A stretch of 64,000 nt of DNA from DASZQY01 sp036511595 (GCA_036511595.1 DATCBY010000052.1:6686-70685); one strand, 5' to 3'; positions 27,188 through 36,586 are shown, numbered from the stretch's first letter. Notes: generated from the letters alone by a model not told the origin. Numbers and translations are program-made.

Positions 27188-27880
27188 CTAGTCGCGCCGG
27201 CCGAACAACCCGGCGCCGCCCTCGAGTATCGCGTGCAGACCGAAGCCGATGAAGATAATGCCGGACACGCGCGCCACCCATACGTCGTGGCGCCGGTAGA
27301 GGCGACGCACGAAGCCGGCGCCGACGATGCTGACGACGACGATGTCGGCGAGGATGAACCCCACGCATGCCGAAGCGAGCAGCGCGGGAAAGGCGGACCA
27401 TGTGAGCTTGTCGGCCGTGCTTGAAAGCATCGCCGTGAACATGGCAATGGCGACCGGATACCCTTTGGGATTGGTCAGCCCGAAAGTGAGGCCGCGGAGC
27501 AGCGGCCGCTTCGGCTGCGCCGCCAGTTCCCCGCTCGCGGTTCGCTTGGCGCCGAGCGCTGTTGCGCCGAGCCAGCAAAGATAGAGGCCGCAGAACAGCC
27601 CCAGCACATCGAAGACGGTTCGCCCGATCGCGTGCGCGCCGATGATCGCGATAAGGGCCAGCGACGACCACAGCACATCGCCGGCGAAATGCCCGACGAG
27701 AAATCCGGCGCCGGCGCGCCGTCCGCGGCTAGCGCCGATGCCGAGCAGGGCCAGAAACGCCGGGCCGGGGATGAGCGTGTAGATCGCGCCCGCGAGGAAA
27801 GCCGAAATCAGGATGGAGGAGTCCAAGCGAAGATCCGCTATCGCGACGGGAACATCCGAAGATGCCACGCCCGTGGCCAT
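27188..27880 (-). CDS. LysE family translocator
   Basis: 230 aa inner-membrane protein with about six helices. The N-terminal ISAFLAGAIYTLIPGPAFLALLG contains the conserved GPxxL motif after the first helix, and LTFGLTNPKGY is the family's second signature (NPK). LysE/RhtB proteins export amino acids and related compounds; the substrate is not predictable. It lies 39 nt upstream of rnhB. Confidence 0.9.
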   Translation of the reverse strand: MATGVASSDVPVAIADLRLDSSILISAFLAGAIYTLIPGPAFLALLGIGASRGRRAGAGFLVGHFAGDVLWSSLALIAIIGAHAIGRTVFDVLGLFCGLYLCWLGATALGAKRTASGELAAQPKRPLLRGLTFGLTNPKGYPVAIAMFTAMLSSTADKLTWSAFPALLASACVGFILADIVVVSIVGAGFVRRLYRRHDVWVARVSGIIFIGFGLHAILEGGAGLFGRRD

Positions 27881-27897
27881 TTGCGAATGACCTAATC

Positions 27898-29037
27898 CTA
27901 AGCCGCCCGTCCGAAAAGATCGAGCTGGTCGCCGGCAACCGCCGGCGCCGTGAAGAGGTCGGTGCGCAGCGTCCGCCTCTCAAGATTAAGCCCGAGCCGC
28001 TTGGCCGCCATCTCGAACCGCCGCCCGATCTGCCAGGCGTACGGCCCGCTGCCGCGCATGCGCTCGCCCCATTGCGAATCGTATTCCTTGCCGCCGCGCA
28101 TCGAGCGGATGACCGACATCACATGCCTTGCGCGGTCGGGATACTCCCGCGCCAGGAATTCCTTGAACACGTCCTTCACCTCAAGCGGCAGGCGGAGCAG
28201 TACATAGCCGGCCGAACGCACGCCGGCCGCCGCGGCCGCCTCAAGAATGCGCTCTATCTCGGCTTCGTTGAGGGCGGGGATCACCGGGGCGACCAGCACC
28301 GTTGTTGGCACGCCGGCCGCCGCCAGCAGCCGGAGCGCGTCGAGTCGCCGTTCGGGCGTCGCCGCGCGCGGCTCCATCGCCCGCGCCAGCTTGCCGTCGA
28401 GCGTGGTCACCGACAGCGCCACCTTGGCAAGGCCGCGTTTCGCCATGCGGGACAGGATGTCGATGTCGCGCACAACCAGAGCCGACTTGGTGACGATGCC
28501 GACGGGATGGTTCGTCCGGTCGAGTACCTCCAGCACCTCGCGCATGATGCGGTATCGCCGCTCGATCGGCTGGTAGGGATCGGTGTTGGTTCCGATCGCG
28601 ATCGTCTTCACGTCGTAGCCGGGCTTCGCCAGCTCCTTTTCCAGGAGCTTTGCCGCTCCCGGCTTGGCGAAGAGCTTCGTCTCGAAGTCGAGGCCGGGCG
28701 AAAGACCCATGTAGGCATGGGTGGGTCGGGCGAAGCAGTAGGCGCAGCCATGCTCGCAGCCGCGGTAAGGATTGATCGAGCGATCGAAGGAAATGTCGGG
28801 AGATTCATTTCGGGTGATGATCTTGCGCGGCGTCTCCTCCTGCACCTCCGTCTTGAACGGCGGCAGCACATCCAGCGATCCCCAGCCGTCGTCGGCGCTC
28901 TCGCGCGCCAGCGGCTCGAAGCGGCCGGACTTGTTGCTCTCCGCCCCGCGCCCGCGCCGTCGGTCCGGATCGATCCGGACGCCGACGTAGTCGTTGGATG
29001 GCTCGACTTCAATGATATCGCTGCACTGTTTTTCCAT
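27898..29037 (-). CDS. PA0069 family radical SAM protein
   Basis: 379 aa. The radical SAM cysteines are in YRGCEHGCAYCFARPTH (CxxxCxxC), at about residues 98-105. GTNTDPYQPIERRYRIMRE and ILVAPVIPALNE-like segments (here VLVAPVIPALNEAEIE) match the family often annotated as PA0069 or spore-photoproduct-lyase-like. Members occur widely in proteobacteria; the reaction is not established. ATG 29037 has AGGA 9 nt upstream; an extension to 29097 lacks support. Confidence 0.9.
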   Translation of the reverse strand: MEKQCSDIIEVEPSNDYVGVRIDPDRRRGRGAESNKSGRFEPLARESADDGWGSLDVLPPFKTEVQEETPRKIITRNESPDISFDRSINPYRGCEHGCAYCFARPTHAYMGLSPGLDFETKLFAKPGAAKLLEKELAKPGYDVKTIAIGTNTDPYQPIERRYRIMREVLEVLDRTNHPVGIVTKSALVVRDIDILSRMAKRGLAKVALSVTTLDGKLARAMEPRAATPERRLDALRLLAAAGVPTTVLVAPVIPALNEAEIERILEAAAAAGVRSAGYVLLRLPLEVKDVFKEFLAREYPDRARHVMSVIRSMRGGKEYDSQWGERMRGSGPYAWQIGRRFEMAAKRLGLNLERRTLRTDLFTAPAVAGDQLDLFGRAA

Positions 29038-29147
29038 GAAAACATTCCTATCACCGCGTAAAGAACAAAGCAAGAACACTGTCGACCGCTTCGTCATGTC
29101 GCGGATTTTCGGTCGTCACGGCTTCTGCGCCGGCTTATGAAGCAGCC

Positions 29148-29660
29148 ATGATCACAGCGATCATCGAGACGCGAAACGATGAGGTGCCGCTGGCGCACGC
29201 GCTGGCGGCGCTGGTGCCGGCTGCCACTGAGGGCGTGCTCCGCCAGGTGATCGTCATCGATCACGGTTCCCGTGACGGCACGCTCAGGGTCGCCGACGTT
29301 GCCGGCTGCACCGTCATCGAAGCAAGCATGGGCGAGGGCGATCCGCGCCGGCAAGCGGCCGAAATGGCGCGCGGCGACTGGCTGCTCCTCCTGTCGCCCA
29401 CTGAGCCGCTGCCGCTTGATTGGCAGAGCGGCGCCCTGGCGTTCATCGATCGGGCGTTGGTGGCCGGAAAGGCCCATTCGCGCGTCGGCACGATCCACCG
29501 AGGCAGGATCAGCAGCGGCTGGCGCGGCTGGCTTCGCTCGCGCCTGACAAGAAGCGACGGCTGGCTGCTGACGAAGAGCGCGTACCTTGCGGCTAAGGCT
29601 TCGTCGCGGCCTTCTTCTTCAGTTTTCCGCGCTTCAGATGTTCGTCGAGGCGCGGCATGA
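29148..29660 (+). CDS. Short GT2-like glycosyltransferase
   Basis: 170 aa. The N-terminal half has the GT-A fold (ITAIIETRNDEVPL, VIVIDHGSRDGTLRVADVAGC), but it is shorter than most family members, and the acceptor-binding C-terminal part is missing or diverged. The usual DxD is not clear (an LSPTEPLPLDW segment stands in its place). The last 68 nt overlap the 3' end of moaB on the other strand. Activity is doubtful; it could be a shortened relic or a small rhizobial subfamily. Confidence 0.72.
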   Translation: MITAIIETRNDEVPLAHALAALVPAATEGVLRQVIVIDHGSRDGTLRVADVAGCTVIEASMGEGDPRRQAAEMARGDWLLLLSPTEPLPLDWQSGALAFIDRALVAGKAHSRVGTIHRGRISSGWRGWLRSRLTRSDGWLLTKSAYLAAKASSRPSSSVFRASDVRRGAA

Positions 29661-30162
29661 TCTCGACAAAGTTGCAGGGCTCCTGGCGGTAGTCGAACTG
29701 CCGGACGAGGATCTCGTCCCATGCGTCTTTGCAGGCGCCGGTCGATCCCGGCAGGCAGAACACAAACTTGCCTTTCGCCAGGCCCGCCGTCGCCCGCGAC
29801 TGGATCGTGGAGGTGCCGATCTTCTCGTAGCTGATCCTGTGGAAGATCGCGGCGAAACCTTCCATGCGTTTATCGAACAGCGGCTCGACCGCTTCCGGCG
29901 TCACATCGCGCCCGGTGAAGCCGGTGCCGCCGGTGGTGATGACCACGTCAACATCGGTATCCCTCAGCCAGCGCTTGATCACCCTGCGAATCTTGCCGCC
30001 GTCGTCGGTCACGATCGCCCGATGGGCCAGAATGTGTCCGGAGCCGGCGATGCGCTCGGCGAGCGTTGCGCCGGAGCGGTCATCCTCCAGCGTGCGCGAG
30101 TCGGACACCGCGAGGACCGCGAAGCGAACGGGTACGAAAGGCTTCCCGGCAGGCTGTTTCAT
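29593..30162 (-). CDS. moaB: Molybdenum cofactor biosynthesis protein B
   Basis: 189 aa MogA/MoaB-fold protein that adenylates molybdopterin. The motif VVITTGGTGFTGRDVTPEAV and the FCLPGSTGACKDAWDEIL loop are characteristic. The lysine-rich C-terminus overlaps the convergent glycosyltransferase gene. It follows ispE by 18 nt on the same strand. Confidence 0.95.
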   Translation of the reverse strand: MKQPAGKPFVPVRFAVLAVSDSRTLEDDRSGATLAERIAGSGHILAHRAIVTDDGGKIRRVIKRWLRDTDVDVVITTGGTGFTGRDVTPEAVEPLFDKRMEGFAAIFHRISYEKIGTSTIQSRATAGLAKGKFVFCLPGSTGACKDAWDEILVRQFDYRQEPCNFVEIMPRLDEHLKRGKLKKKAATKP

Positions 30163-30180
30163 GGTCGCTACCCTACCCGG

Positions 30181-31110
30181 TCACGATGGTAGCGTCATGG
30201 CCGGGATCACCCACCACGTCGGCTTGGCTTCGCGCAGCCGCACCGCCGCCCTTTCGGCGGCTTCAAGGGTGACGAAGATGCCAAACGCTGCCGCGCCCGA
30301 GCCGGACATGCGCGAAAACAGGCAATCGGGATCGCGCATCAGCGCCTTGGCGGCCGAAGCTGCCGCCTTGTTGACGCGCGCCGCCGGCTCGGCAAGGTCG
30401 TTGCGTGCTTGCCGCAGCCAGAAAATCACGTCGAGCAGCGAACCAAATTTTTCGGGCAGCGGCGGCAGCGAACTGCGATCGGCGACCGAAAGGTTTGCGA
30501 ACACGGCGGCCGTCGGCACGGCAATGCCGGGGTGCGCCATCACGATCGGAAGTGCCGGCACCCCAGTGATCGGCGTGATGCGGTCGCCAATTCCTTCGGC
30601 CAGCAGCGGCCGCGAGACGAGGCACATCGGCACATCGGCGCCGAGGCGCCCGCCGATGGCGGCAAGCTTCGCTTCGGAAAGATTGGTGTTCCATTCGCGG
30701 TTGAGGAGCCGCAACGTCGCCGCGGCATCGGCCGAACCGCCGCCAAGCCCCGACGCCACCGGGATGCGCTTGATGAGAAGAATCTTTGTCGGCGGCACCC
30801 GCTTCTTGCCGGCGACATGCGCCAGCTCGTTTGCCGCCCGAACCGCGAGATTATCGTCCGGCGGCGTGCCAGCCCCGAGGCGCGCCGCGAATTCACCCTT
30901 GACCGTCAGTCTGAGGCGACCGTCGTCGGAAGGTGCCGCAGCAAGCACATCGCCGTAATCGGCGAACACGACCAGGCTTTCGATGCTGTGGTAGCCATCC
31001 GTGCGCCGGCCGGTGACGTGCAGGGCGAGGTTGATCTTGGCGCATGCAAGTTCGCGGGCACCGGTGCCGTCGCCGATCGCGTCTTCTATCGCTCGTACAA
31101 ACTCGTCCAC
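30181..31110 (-). CDS. ispE: 4-diphosphocytidyl-2-C-methyl-D-erythritol kinase IspE
   Basis: 309 aa GHMP kinase of the MEP pathway. The substrate-binding ACAKINLALHVTGRRTDGYH is at the N-terminus and the ATP loop PVASGLGGGSADAAATL in the first third. It lies 31 nt after the TPR-LysM gene. With ispH at the window start and a polyprenyl synthase nearby, the window holds three isoprenoid genes. Confidence 0.96.
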   Translation of the reverse strand: MDEFVRAIEDAIGDGTGARELACAKINLALHVTGRRTDGYHSIESLVVFADYGDVLAAAPSDDGRLRLTVKGEFAARLGAGTPPDDNLAVRAANELAHVAGKKRVPPTKILLIKRIPVASGLGGGSADAAATLRLLNREWNTNLSEAKLAAIGGRLGADVPMCLVSRPLLAEGIGDRITPITGVPALPIVMAHPGIAVPTAAVFANLSVADRSSLPPLPEKFGSLLDVIFWLRQARNDLAEPAARVNKAAASAAKALMRDPDCLFSRMSGSGAAAFGIFVTLEAAERAAVRLREAKPTWWVIPAMTLPS

Positions 31111-31141
31111 TGCGTCGCCACCGCCGGAGAACTCAGCCGCT

Positions 31142-33067
31142 CTAATTTACACTCTGGGGCGGGATGTCCAGCGTCATTCCCGGAAAGATCGTATCCGGGT
31201 TGGCGATCCGCTCCCGATTGGCGGTCAGGATGCGAGGATAGAGCTTGGGGTCGCCATACACGCGTCCGGCGATCGTCCACAGGCTCTCGCCCTTGCCTAC
31301 CTCGACCGAGCTGCGTGTGCTCGTCCCGCCGGCGGACGCGGGGCTGAGTCCATCCTTCAGCTTGACCATTATCTTGGCGAGCAGATCCTTATCCGGCGAA
31401 GAGTCGCGGGCGTAAGTCCACTGGAAGACCGCCTCGCGCTTGCGCCCGACGGTCCAGTAAACGTCACCGAGATGGTCGTTGATGGTTGCGTCGCCGCCGC
31501 TCAGCTGCACGGCGGTTTCCATCGTCGCCACCGCGTCGTCGTAGCGACCGAGCTTGTAGTAGGCCCACCCGAGACTGTCGACGATGTAGCCGTCGTTTGG
31601 CTTGAGCTTGACCGCCGCCTGGATCATGGCGAGCGCCTGATCGAGATTCTGGCCGCGATCGATCCACGAATAGCCGAGATAGTTGAGCACCGATGCCTGG
31701 TTCGGATTGAGCGCCAGGGCGCGCTTCAGATCGGCTTCCGCTTCCGGCCAGTGCTTGCTCTGTTCCAGTGACACGCCGCGATAATAGAACACCAGCCAGT
31801 TAGGCGACGGGCCGCTCTTCGTGGCACTCCCGTCGGTGGCCGCTGACTGATCGTCGGCGCCCAGTGCCTTGATGGCCCACGTGTAGGCGGCGACCGCCTC
31901 GGGGAAATGGTTTTGTGCCCGGTAGTTGTTGCCGAGTTCGAGCGCCGCATCGGCGTCGTCGGGATCGGCCGCAAGTACCCGCTTGAAATGCTTCGCCGCC
32001 TGATCCCGTTTGTCGAGTGTTTCCAGGCAGACGCCGGTCTGCAGGTCCACATTGCGGCGAATACGCGCGGAAAGGGGAACGCTGTTGTATATTGCGACGG
32101 CATCCTCGCAACGGCCGACCGCCTGGAACACGTCGCCGAGCGCCACGGTGGTCAGGGGTGATGCCGGATTGAGATAGGCGGCGAGGCGCAGGTAGGCCGC
32201 CGGGAGCTCGGGACCGTCGTCGGTTCCGATCGCCGAGCCGATCCCGTAAAGGGCCTCGGCAACGCCGGTCGCCGCCGTCGTAGCGAGCGGCGGGAGCTTT
32301 TTTCCCGCGTTGATGTCGGCAAGCAGGTATTTCAGCTCGGGGTGGGTCGGCTTGTCGCCACCCAGCCGCGTCAAAGCGTCGATGGCATCCGCCTTCTTGC
32401 CGGCCCGCGCCAAAATGCGGGCGTAGCTGACCACCACGCGCAACGCCGAGGAATCGTCGTCATATGCCTTTCCGATGGCCGCCACTGCCTCGTCGGTGCG
32501 CCCGGCGGCGTCGAGGATGAGCGCCGTGTGGTAATCCTTGAATACGCCGTACCAGTCGGGACCGCTGAGCGCCGCGATCGTCTTCAGCGCGACATCGACC
32601 TTGCCCTGCCCAAACTGAATCCATGCCTCCGCGAGACCGCTGGTCAGCGTCGCAAGCTCCGTCGGGCCGATCTTGCCGAATTCGCCGAGCGCGTCGTCAG
32701 ACTTGCCCTGTCTCAGGTCACGCACCGCGAGGGAGAGCCGCGCGGCGGGGTTGCTGCCGTCCGTCTTTAGGAGGTCGCCGGCGAGAGCGAACGACCGGTC
32801 CATTGCGCCGGTGGCGAGGCTGAGCAGGAGAAGCCGTTCAAGGAGAGGAGGATTGTCGGGCTGGGCTTGCACCGCCCGGCTGTAGAAGCCCACCGCCGCG
32901 TTGATGTCATGCGCCCGGTCGGCGCTGCGGCCGGCGAGGTAGCTGCCCGAAAAGGACGGCGGCAGCTCGCCGGAAAACGCCGGCCTCGCTGCGGCGATGC
33001 CGCCGGCGGTGGTCGCCAGGATGACGGCGGCAGCAAGCGAAAGGCAGTAGATGCGCAAAAGGGGCAT
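31142..33067 (-). CDS. TPR-repeat protein with C-terminal LysM domain
   Basis: 641 aa. A signal peptide (about residues 1-27, ending near GIAAARPA) is followed by a long run of tetratricopeptide repeats to about residue 575, including FYYRGVSLEQSKHWPEAE, SWIDRGQNLDQAL and SLGWAYYKLGRYDDAV. The end is a LysM-like module: VGKGESLWTIAGRVYGD, then LYPRILTANRERI and FPGMTLDIP. The TPR part resembles periplasmic or outer-membrane TPR proteins next to ispE and ispB in rhizobia; the LysM suggests peptidoglycan attachment. ATG 33067 is the first in-frame start that gives a signal peptide. Confidence 0.9.
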   Translation of the reverse strand: MPLLRIYCLSLAAAVILATTAGGIAAARPAFSGELPPSFSGSYLAGRSADRAHDINAAVGFYSRAVQAQPDNPPLLERLLLLSLATGAMDRSFALAGDLLKTDGSNPAARLSLAVRDLRQGKSDDALGEFGKIGPTELATLTSGLAEAWIQFGQGKVDVALKTIAALSGPDWYGVFKDYHTALILDAAGRTDEAVAAIGKAYDDDSSALRVVVSYARILARAGKKADAIDALTRLGGDKPTHPELKYLLADINAGKKLPPLATTAATGVAEALYGIGSAIGTDDGPELPAAYLRLAAYLNPASPLTTVALGDVFQAVGRCEDAVAIYNSVPLSARIRRNVDLQTGVCLETLDKRDQAAKHFKRVLAADPDDADAALELGNNYRAQNHFPEAVAAYTWAIKALGADDQSAATDGSATKSGPSPNWLVFYYRGVSLEQSKHWPEAEADLKRALALNPNQASVLNYLGYSWIDRGQNLDQALAMIQAAVKLKPNDGYIVDSLGWAYYKLGRYDDAVATMETAVQLSGGDATINDHLGDVYWTVGRKREAVFQWTYARDSSPDKDLLAKIMVKLKDGLSPASAGGTSTRSSVEVGKGESLWTIAGRVYGDPKLYPRILTANRERIANPDTIFPGMTLDIPPQSVN

Positions 33068-33165
33068 GGACCTCGATTTTCTGGTCAGATTGAAGCGTCC
33101 GCAGCAGCGACAGGATGGCGGCTTTGCGCCGTCCGGGCAAGCGGCGAGTGACCGCCTGCAACTCC

Positions 33166-34185
33166 TCAACTGACGCGCGCAATGCAGAAGTCGACGGCCT
33201 CGAGAAGCGCCGCCTTGTGCGGCGAATCGGGGAAGGGCGCCAGGGCGTCGCGGGCGACGGCGCCGAAGTGACGCGCCCGTTCCACCGTGTCGTCGATCGC
33301 CCGATGCGTCCGCATCAGCTGGATGGCATGCTCGAGGTCGCCGTCGCCGATCTCGCCGTCCTCCAGCACCTTCTTCCAGAATATGCGGTCTGCGTCGCTT
33401 CCTCGCCGGTAGGAGAGCACGACAGGCAGCGTGATCTTGCCCTCTCGGAAGTCGTCGCCGACCCGTTTGCCGAGGTTCGCCGAAGTGCCACCATAATCGA
33501 GCGCATCGTCAACCAGCTGGAAGGCGAGGCCGAGATTGGTGCCATAAGAGCGAAACGCCGCCCGCTCCGCCCGCCCGCGGCCCGCAAGCACCGGGCCGAC
33601 CTCGGCCGCCGCCGAGAACAGCGCCGCGGTCTTTGCCTGGATGACGGCGAGGTATTCGTCTTCGGTTGTCGCCGTGTTCTTGGCGGCGCCCAGTTGCATC
33701 ACCTCGCCCTCGGCTATGATTGCTGCGGCGTTGGAAAGAATTTCGAGCGCCTCCAGCGAACCAACCTCGACCATCATTTTGAAGGCTTGGCCGAGCAGGA
33801 AATCGCCGACCAGGACGCTCGCCTGGTTGCCCCACAACATGCGGGCTGCTGCCTTGCCACGGCGAAGGTCGCTCTCGTCGACCACGTCGTCGTGGAGAAG
33901 GGTAGCGGTGTGCATGAATTCGACGCTGACCGCGAGCTTCACGCGGCCGTCGCCCTCGTAGCCGCACATGCCGGCGCCCGCAATGGTCAGCATCGGCCGC
34001 AGCCGCTTGCCGCCGGAATCGATCAGGTGACGGGCGATTTCAGGAATGAGTTCCACGTTCGAGCCGGCGCGCGCCAGGATGAGCTCGTTGACTCGCTCCA
34101 TCGGCTCGCGGGTAAGCCGCACGAGCGGTTCGATGCTGGCGGTGGCGAAACGCTTGCTTTCTTCGAGGGGAACGACAACGCCCAA
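33166..34185 (-). CDS. ispB: All-trans polyprenyl diphosphate synthase (ubiquinone side chain)
   Basis: 339 aa. Both aspartate-rich motifs are intact: HDDVVDESD (first) and QLVDDALDY (second), and GGKRLRPML is the substrate-binding segment. It elongates FPP with IPP to make the octa- to decaprenyl tail of ubiquinone; rhizobia usually have the decaprenyl type. The TTG start at 34185 has AGGAG 8 nt upstream and yields MGVVVPLEESK, the beginning seen in rhizobial homologues. Longer frames have no support. Confidence 0.94.
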   Translation of the reverse strand: MGVVVPLEESKRFATASIEPLVRLTREPMERVNELILARAGSNVELIPEIARHLIDSGGKRLRPMLTIAGAGMCGYEGDGRVKLAVSVEFMHTATLLHDDVVDESDLRRGKAAARMLWGNQASVLVGDFLLGQAFKMMVEVGSLEALEILSNAAAIIAEGEVMQLGAAKNTATTEDEYLAVIQAKTAALFSAAAEVGPVLAGRGRAERAAFRSYGTNLGLAFQLVDDALDYGGTSANLGKRVGDDFREGKITLPVVLSYRRGSDADRIFWKKVLEDGEIGDGDLEHAIQLMRTHRAIDDTVERARHFGAVARDALAPFPDSPHKAALLEAVDFCIARVS

Positions 34186-34320
34186 ATCCGATGCTCCTGT
34201 TGGCTTTGCCAATGAGACTAGGGTCGTAGTGGCGAGGGAACAAGGGAAAGCCTCGACGATTGTACGCCGGGCCGCGACCACGTACGGTCGCCCCGCTTAC
34301 CGGCAATGAGGTTGCGCGCG

Positions 34321-34551
34321 ATGGAAGAATTGTTGCGGACCAACGATTTGGTGCTGATCTCCTTCGTCGAGTCGCTGCTCCGAGAGGCCGGGATAGACCT
34401 TTGGGTCGCCGACCAGAACATGAGCATCATCGAAGGATCGCTGGGTGTGTTGCCGCGCCGGATCATGGTGCCCGCCGACAGTCTCGCACAGGCGCGGCGG
34501 TTGCTGGTCGATGCAGGGGTCGGCAACGAGCTCGAGAAGCCGAAGGCCTGA
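34321..34551 (+). CDS. DUF2007 domain protein
   Basis: 76 aa. The sequence MEELLRTNDLVLISFVESLL, the LWVADQNMS segment, and RRIMVPADSLAQARRLL make the alpha-beta fold of DUF2007, often called putative signal-transducing protein. Divergent from the polyprenyl synthase gene across 135 nt. It ends 5 nt before the methyltransferase gene, a pairing seen in rhizobia. Confidence 0.88.
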   Translation: MEELLRTNDLVLISFVESLLREAGIDLWVADQNMSIIEGSLGVLPRRIMVPADSLAQARRLLVDAGVGNELEKPKA

Positions 34552-34556
34552 GGACA

Positions 34557-35372
34557 ATGTCCACGGCCGTTGCTTCCGCCGTCGATAGCGCCTCGGTCGA
34601 CGCTTTTCTCGGCGGGCGATTCGAAGCGTTGCAACCAAAGACTGGCCACCACCGGGCGGGCCTGGAAGCCATATTCATCGCTGCTGCCATCGAGCCGGGC
34701 TTCGCCGGTACGGTTGTAGATCTGGGCGCCGGCGTCGGTGTCGCCGGTATGGCAATCGCGGCGCGCTGCAAGCATGCCACCGTCGCGCTGGTCGAGCGCA
34801 ACCCGGAGGCTGTCGCGTTGGCGCGAGCGGCATTGACCCGCCCGGCCAACCGCGGCTTTGCCTCTCGCATATCGATTGTGATGGCCGACGTCACCGCGCC
34901 CGAAGCCGACCGCGCCGCCGCCGGTCTCGGCCGCGCCGCCGCCGACGCGCTGGTGATGAACCCGCCTTTCCACGCGGCGGAAGAGGGCACCGCCTCGCCC
35001 GATCTCCCGCGTGCCGACGCCCATGTGCTGGCAGACGCAGGCATCGACCCGTGGCTGCGCGCCGCCGCCTCCGCGCTGCGCCCCGACGGGCGTCTGGTTG
35101 TGATTTTCCGCGCCGACCGTCTCGATGCGCTACTGGCAGCTTTGGCTGGCCGCTTCGGCGGCGTGGCGATCCTGCCGATTTACCCGCGGGCGCACTCCGA
35201 CGCGCATCGCGTCCTCATTGGCGCCCGCAAGGGCAGCCGCGCCCCGGCGCGCCTTTTGCCGCCGCTTACCCTTCACCCCGAGGCCGCCAGCACCTATCTC
35301 CCGGAGGCCGAGCAAATCCTTCGCCACGGGGCCGGCCTCGCCGAGGTCAACCCGGCGTGGCTGTTGACCTGA
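34557..35372 (+). CDS. tRNA1(Val) adenine-N6-methyltransferase-like protein
   Basis: 271 aa Rossmann-fold methyltransferase. The AdoMet loop is VVDLGAGVGVAGMAIA and the catalytic motif NPPF is in ALVMNPPFH. The early LQPKTGHHRAGLEAIF-type segment is typical of the TrmN6/YfiC group, which modifies A37 of tRNA-Val. ATG 34557 is used although its Shine-Dalgarno (GAGGA) is very close; coupling to the DUF2007 gene is likely. Confidence 0.86.
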   Translation: MSTAVASAVDSASVDAFLGGRFEALQPKTGHHRAGLEAIFIAAAIEPGFAGTVVDLGAGVGVAGMAIAARCKHATVALVERNPEAVALARAALTRPANRGFASRISIVMADVTAPEADRAAAGLGRAAADALVMNPPFHAAEEGTASPDLPRADAHVLADAGIDPWLRAAASALRPDGRLVVIFRADRLDALLAALAGRFGGVAILPIYPRAHSDAHRVLIGARKGSRAPARLLPPLTLHPEAASTYLPEAEQILRHGAGLAEVNPAWLLT

Positions 35373-35386
35373 GAGAGAGTGCGCCC

Positions 35387-36247
35387 ATGCCGATGTCCAT
35401 TAAGGCCATGCTCCCGGCGCGGTTTCGAAACGATCACCCGGTCGTCCCGGTCATTCGGCTGTCCGGCGCCATCGGCGCGTCGTCCGGCTTCCGCTCCGGC
35501 CTGTCGCTCGCCGGCATCGAGGTCGCGTTGGCGAAGGCATTCGCCATGAAGCGCGCTCCCGCCGTGGCGCTGCTCGTCAATTCGCCCGGCGGCGCCGCGG
35601 TCCAGTCGCATCTCATCTTCAAGCGCATCCGCGCGCTCGCGGAGGAGAAGGGCAAGAAGGTCATCGTCGCCGTCGAAGATGTCGCTGCCTCGGGCGGCTA
35701 CATGATCGCCGTTGCCGGCGACGAAATCGTCGTCGATGCTTCATCGATCGTCGGCTCCATCGGCGTTCTCTTCGCCGGCTTCGGCTTCCCGAAGCTGCTG
35801 GAGCGTTTCGGTATCGAACGTCGCGTCCACACTGCTGGCAAGTCGAAGGCGATGCTCGATCCCTTCCGGCCGGAGAAAGAGGAAGACGTCGCGCGCCTCA
35901 CCGCTTTGCAGGAAGATGTGCATCGGGACTTCATCGCGCTGGTCAGGAGTCGCCGCCGGTCGCTGGTTGATAATCCCGACCTCTTCACCGGCGCATTCTG
36001 GTCGGGATCGCGTGCCGTCGAACTTGGTCTGGCCGATCGCGTCGGCGATCTCCGCCAGGTCCTGCGCGAGGCTTACGGCGAGAACGTCCGCATGCTGCAG
36101 ATTCCGGTCGGCAAGCGCAGCTGGTTTCGTCGCTTTGGCTTTGGCGGCGGCAGCACCGCATTTCCCGCGGACGTCGCCGGCGGACTGGTCGAGCGCGCCA
36201 TAACGGCGATTGAGGAACGCCTCCTGTGGAACCGCTTCGGCCTCTGA
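35387..36247 (+). CDS. S49 family serine peptidase (SppA-like)
   Basis: 286 aa. The nucleophile Ser is in DVAASGGYMIA (S102) and the general-base Lys in GKSKAMLDPF (K154), the Ser-Lys dyad of signal-peptide peptidases. LLVNSPGGAAVQS is also conserved. There is no clear membrane helix at the N-terminus, unlike full SppA, so it may be cytoplasmic or peripheral. It starts 14 nt after the methyltransferase gene. Confidence 0.92.
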   Translation: MPMSIKAMLPARFRNDHPVVPVIRLSGAIGASSGFRSGLSLAGIEVALAKAFAMKRAPAVALLVNSPGGAAVQSHLIFKRIRALAEEKGKKVIVAVEDVAASGGYMIAVAGDEIVVDASSIVGSIGVLFAGFGFPKLLERFGIERRVHTAGKSKAMLDPFRPEKEEDVARLTALQEDVHRDFIALVRSRRRSLVDNPDLFTGAFWSGSRAVELGLADRVGDLRQVLREAYGENVRMLQIPVGKRSWFRRFGFGGGSTAFPADVAGGLVERAITAIEERLLWNRFGL

Positions 36248-36366
36248 GTGCGGGTTATGACGTCACGGCACCCGGCGCGACGTTCCGCCCGCTCGATAAC
36301 AGTCGCCCGTGACGTTTTGGGGTGCTAGACAAGCGCCGCGGACGAACGACCCAGGAAGGCTGGCAT

Positions 36367-36543
36367 TTGACCGAACCGCCCGATCGATACAAACGCGCGT
36401 CGAGCCGCAAGAAGTCGGCTCCCGTGAAACGCGTTGTTTTGTCGGCCGAAGCCGCGAAGGCATACGAGAAACTTGTCGAGGACCGCGACGCACGCGACCG
36501 CGACTACGCCCGCCATCTCTCCGCCGACAATAAGCCAAAATAG
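36367..36543 (+). CDS. Small basic protein of unknown function
   Basis: 58 aa. Starts at TTG 36367 with AGGAAGG 7 nt upstream. The first half is Lys/Arg-rich (YKRASSRKKSAPVKR), the second half a charged helix (LSAEAAKAYEKLVEDRDARD). I do not recognise a family. It lies between the S49 peptidase and the predicted glyQ promoter. Confidence 0.62.
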   Translation: MTEPPDRYKRASSRKKSAPVKRVVLSAEAAKAYEKLVEDRDARDRDYARHLSADNKPK

Positions 36544-36558
36544 CTCGCCTCCGTTAGC

Positions 36559-36586
36559 TTGACCCTCGGCTTGGCGTCTTTATAGG
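36559..36586 (+). promoter_or_regulatory. Predicted sigma-70 promoter of glyQ
   Basis: TTGACC (36559-36564), 16-nt spacer and TATAGG (36581-36586), 48 nt upstream of the GTG used for glyQ. Confidence 0.5.
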
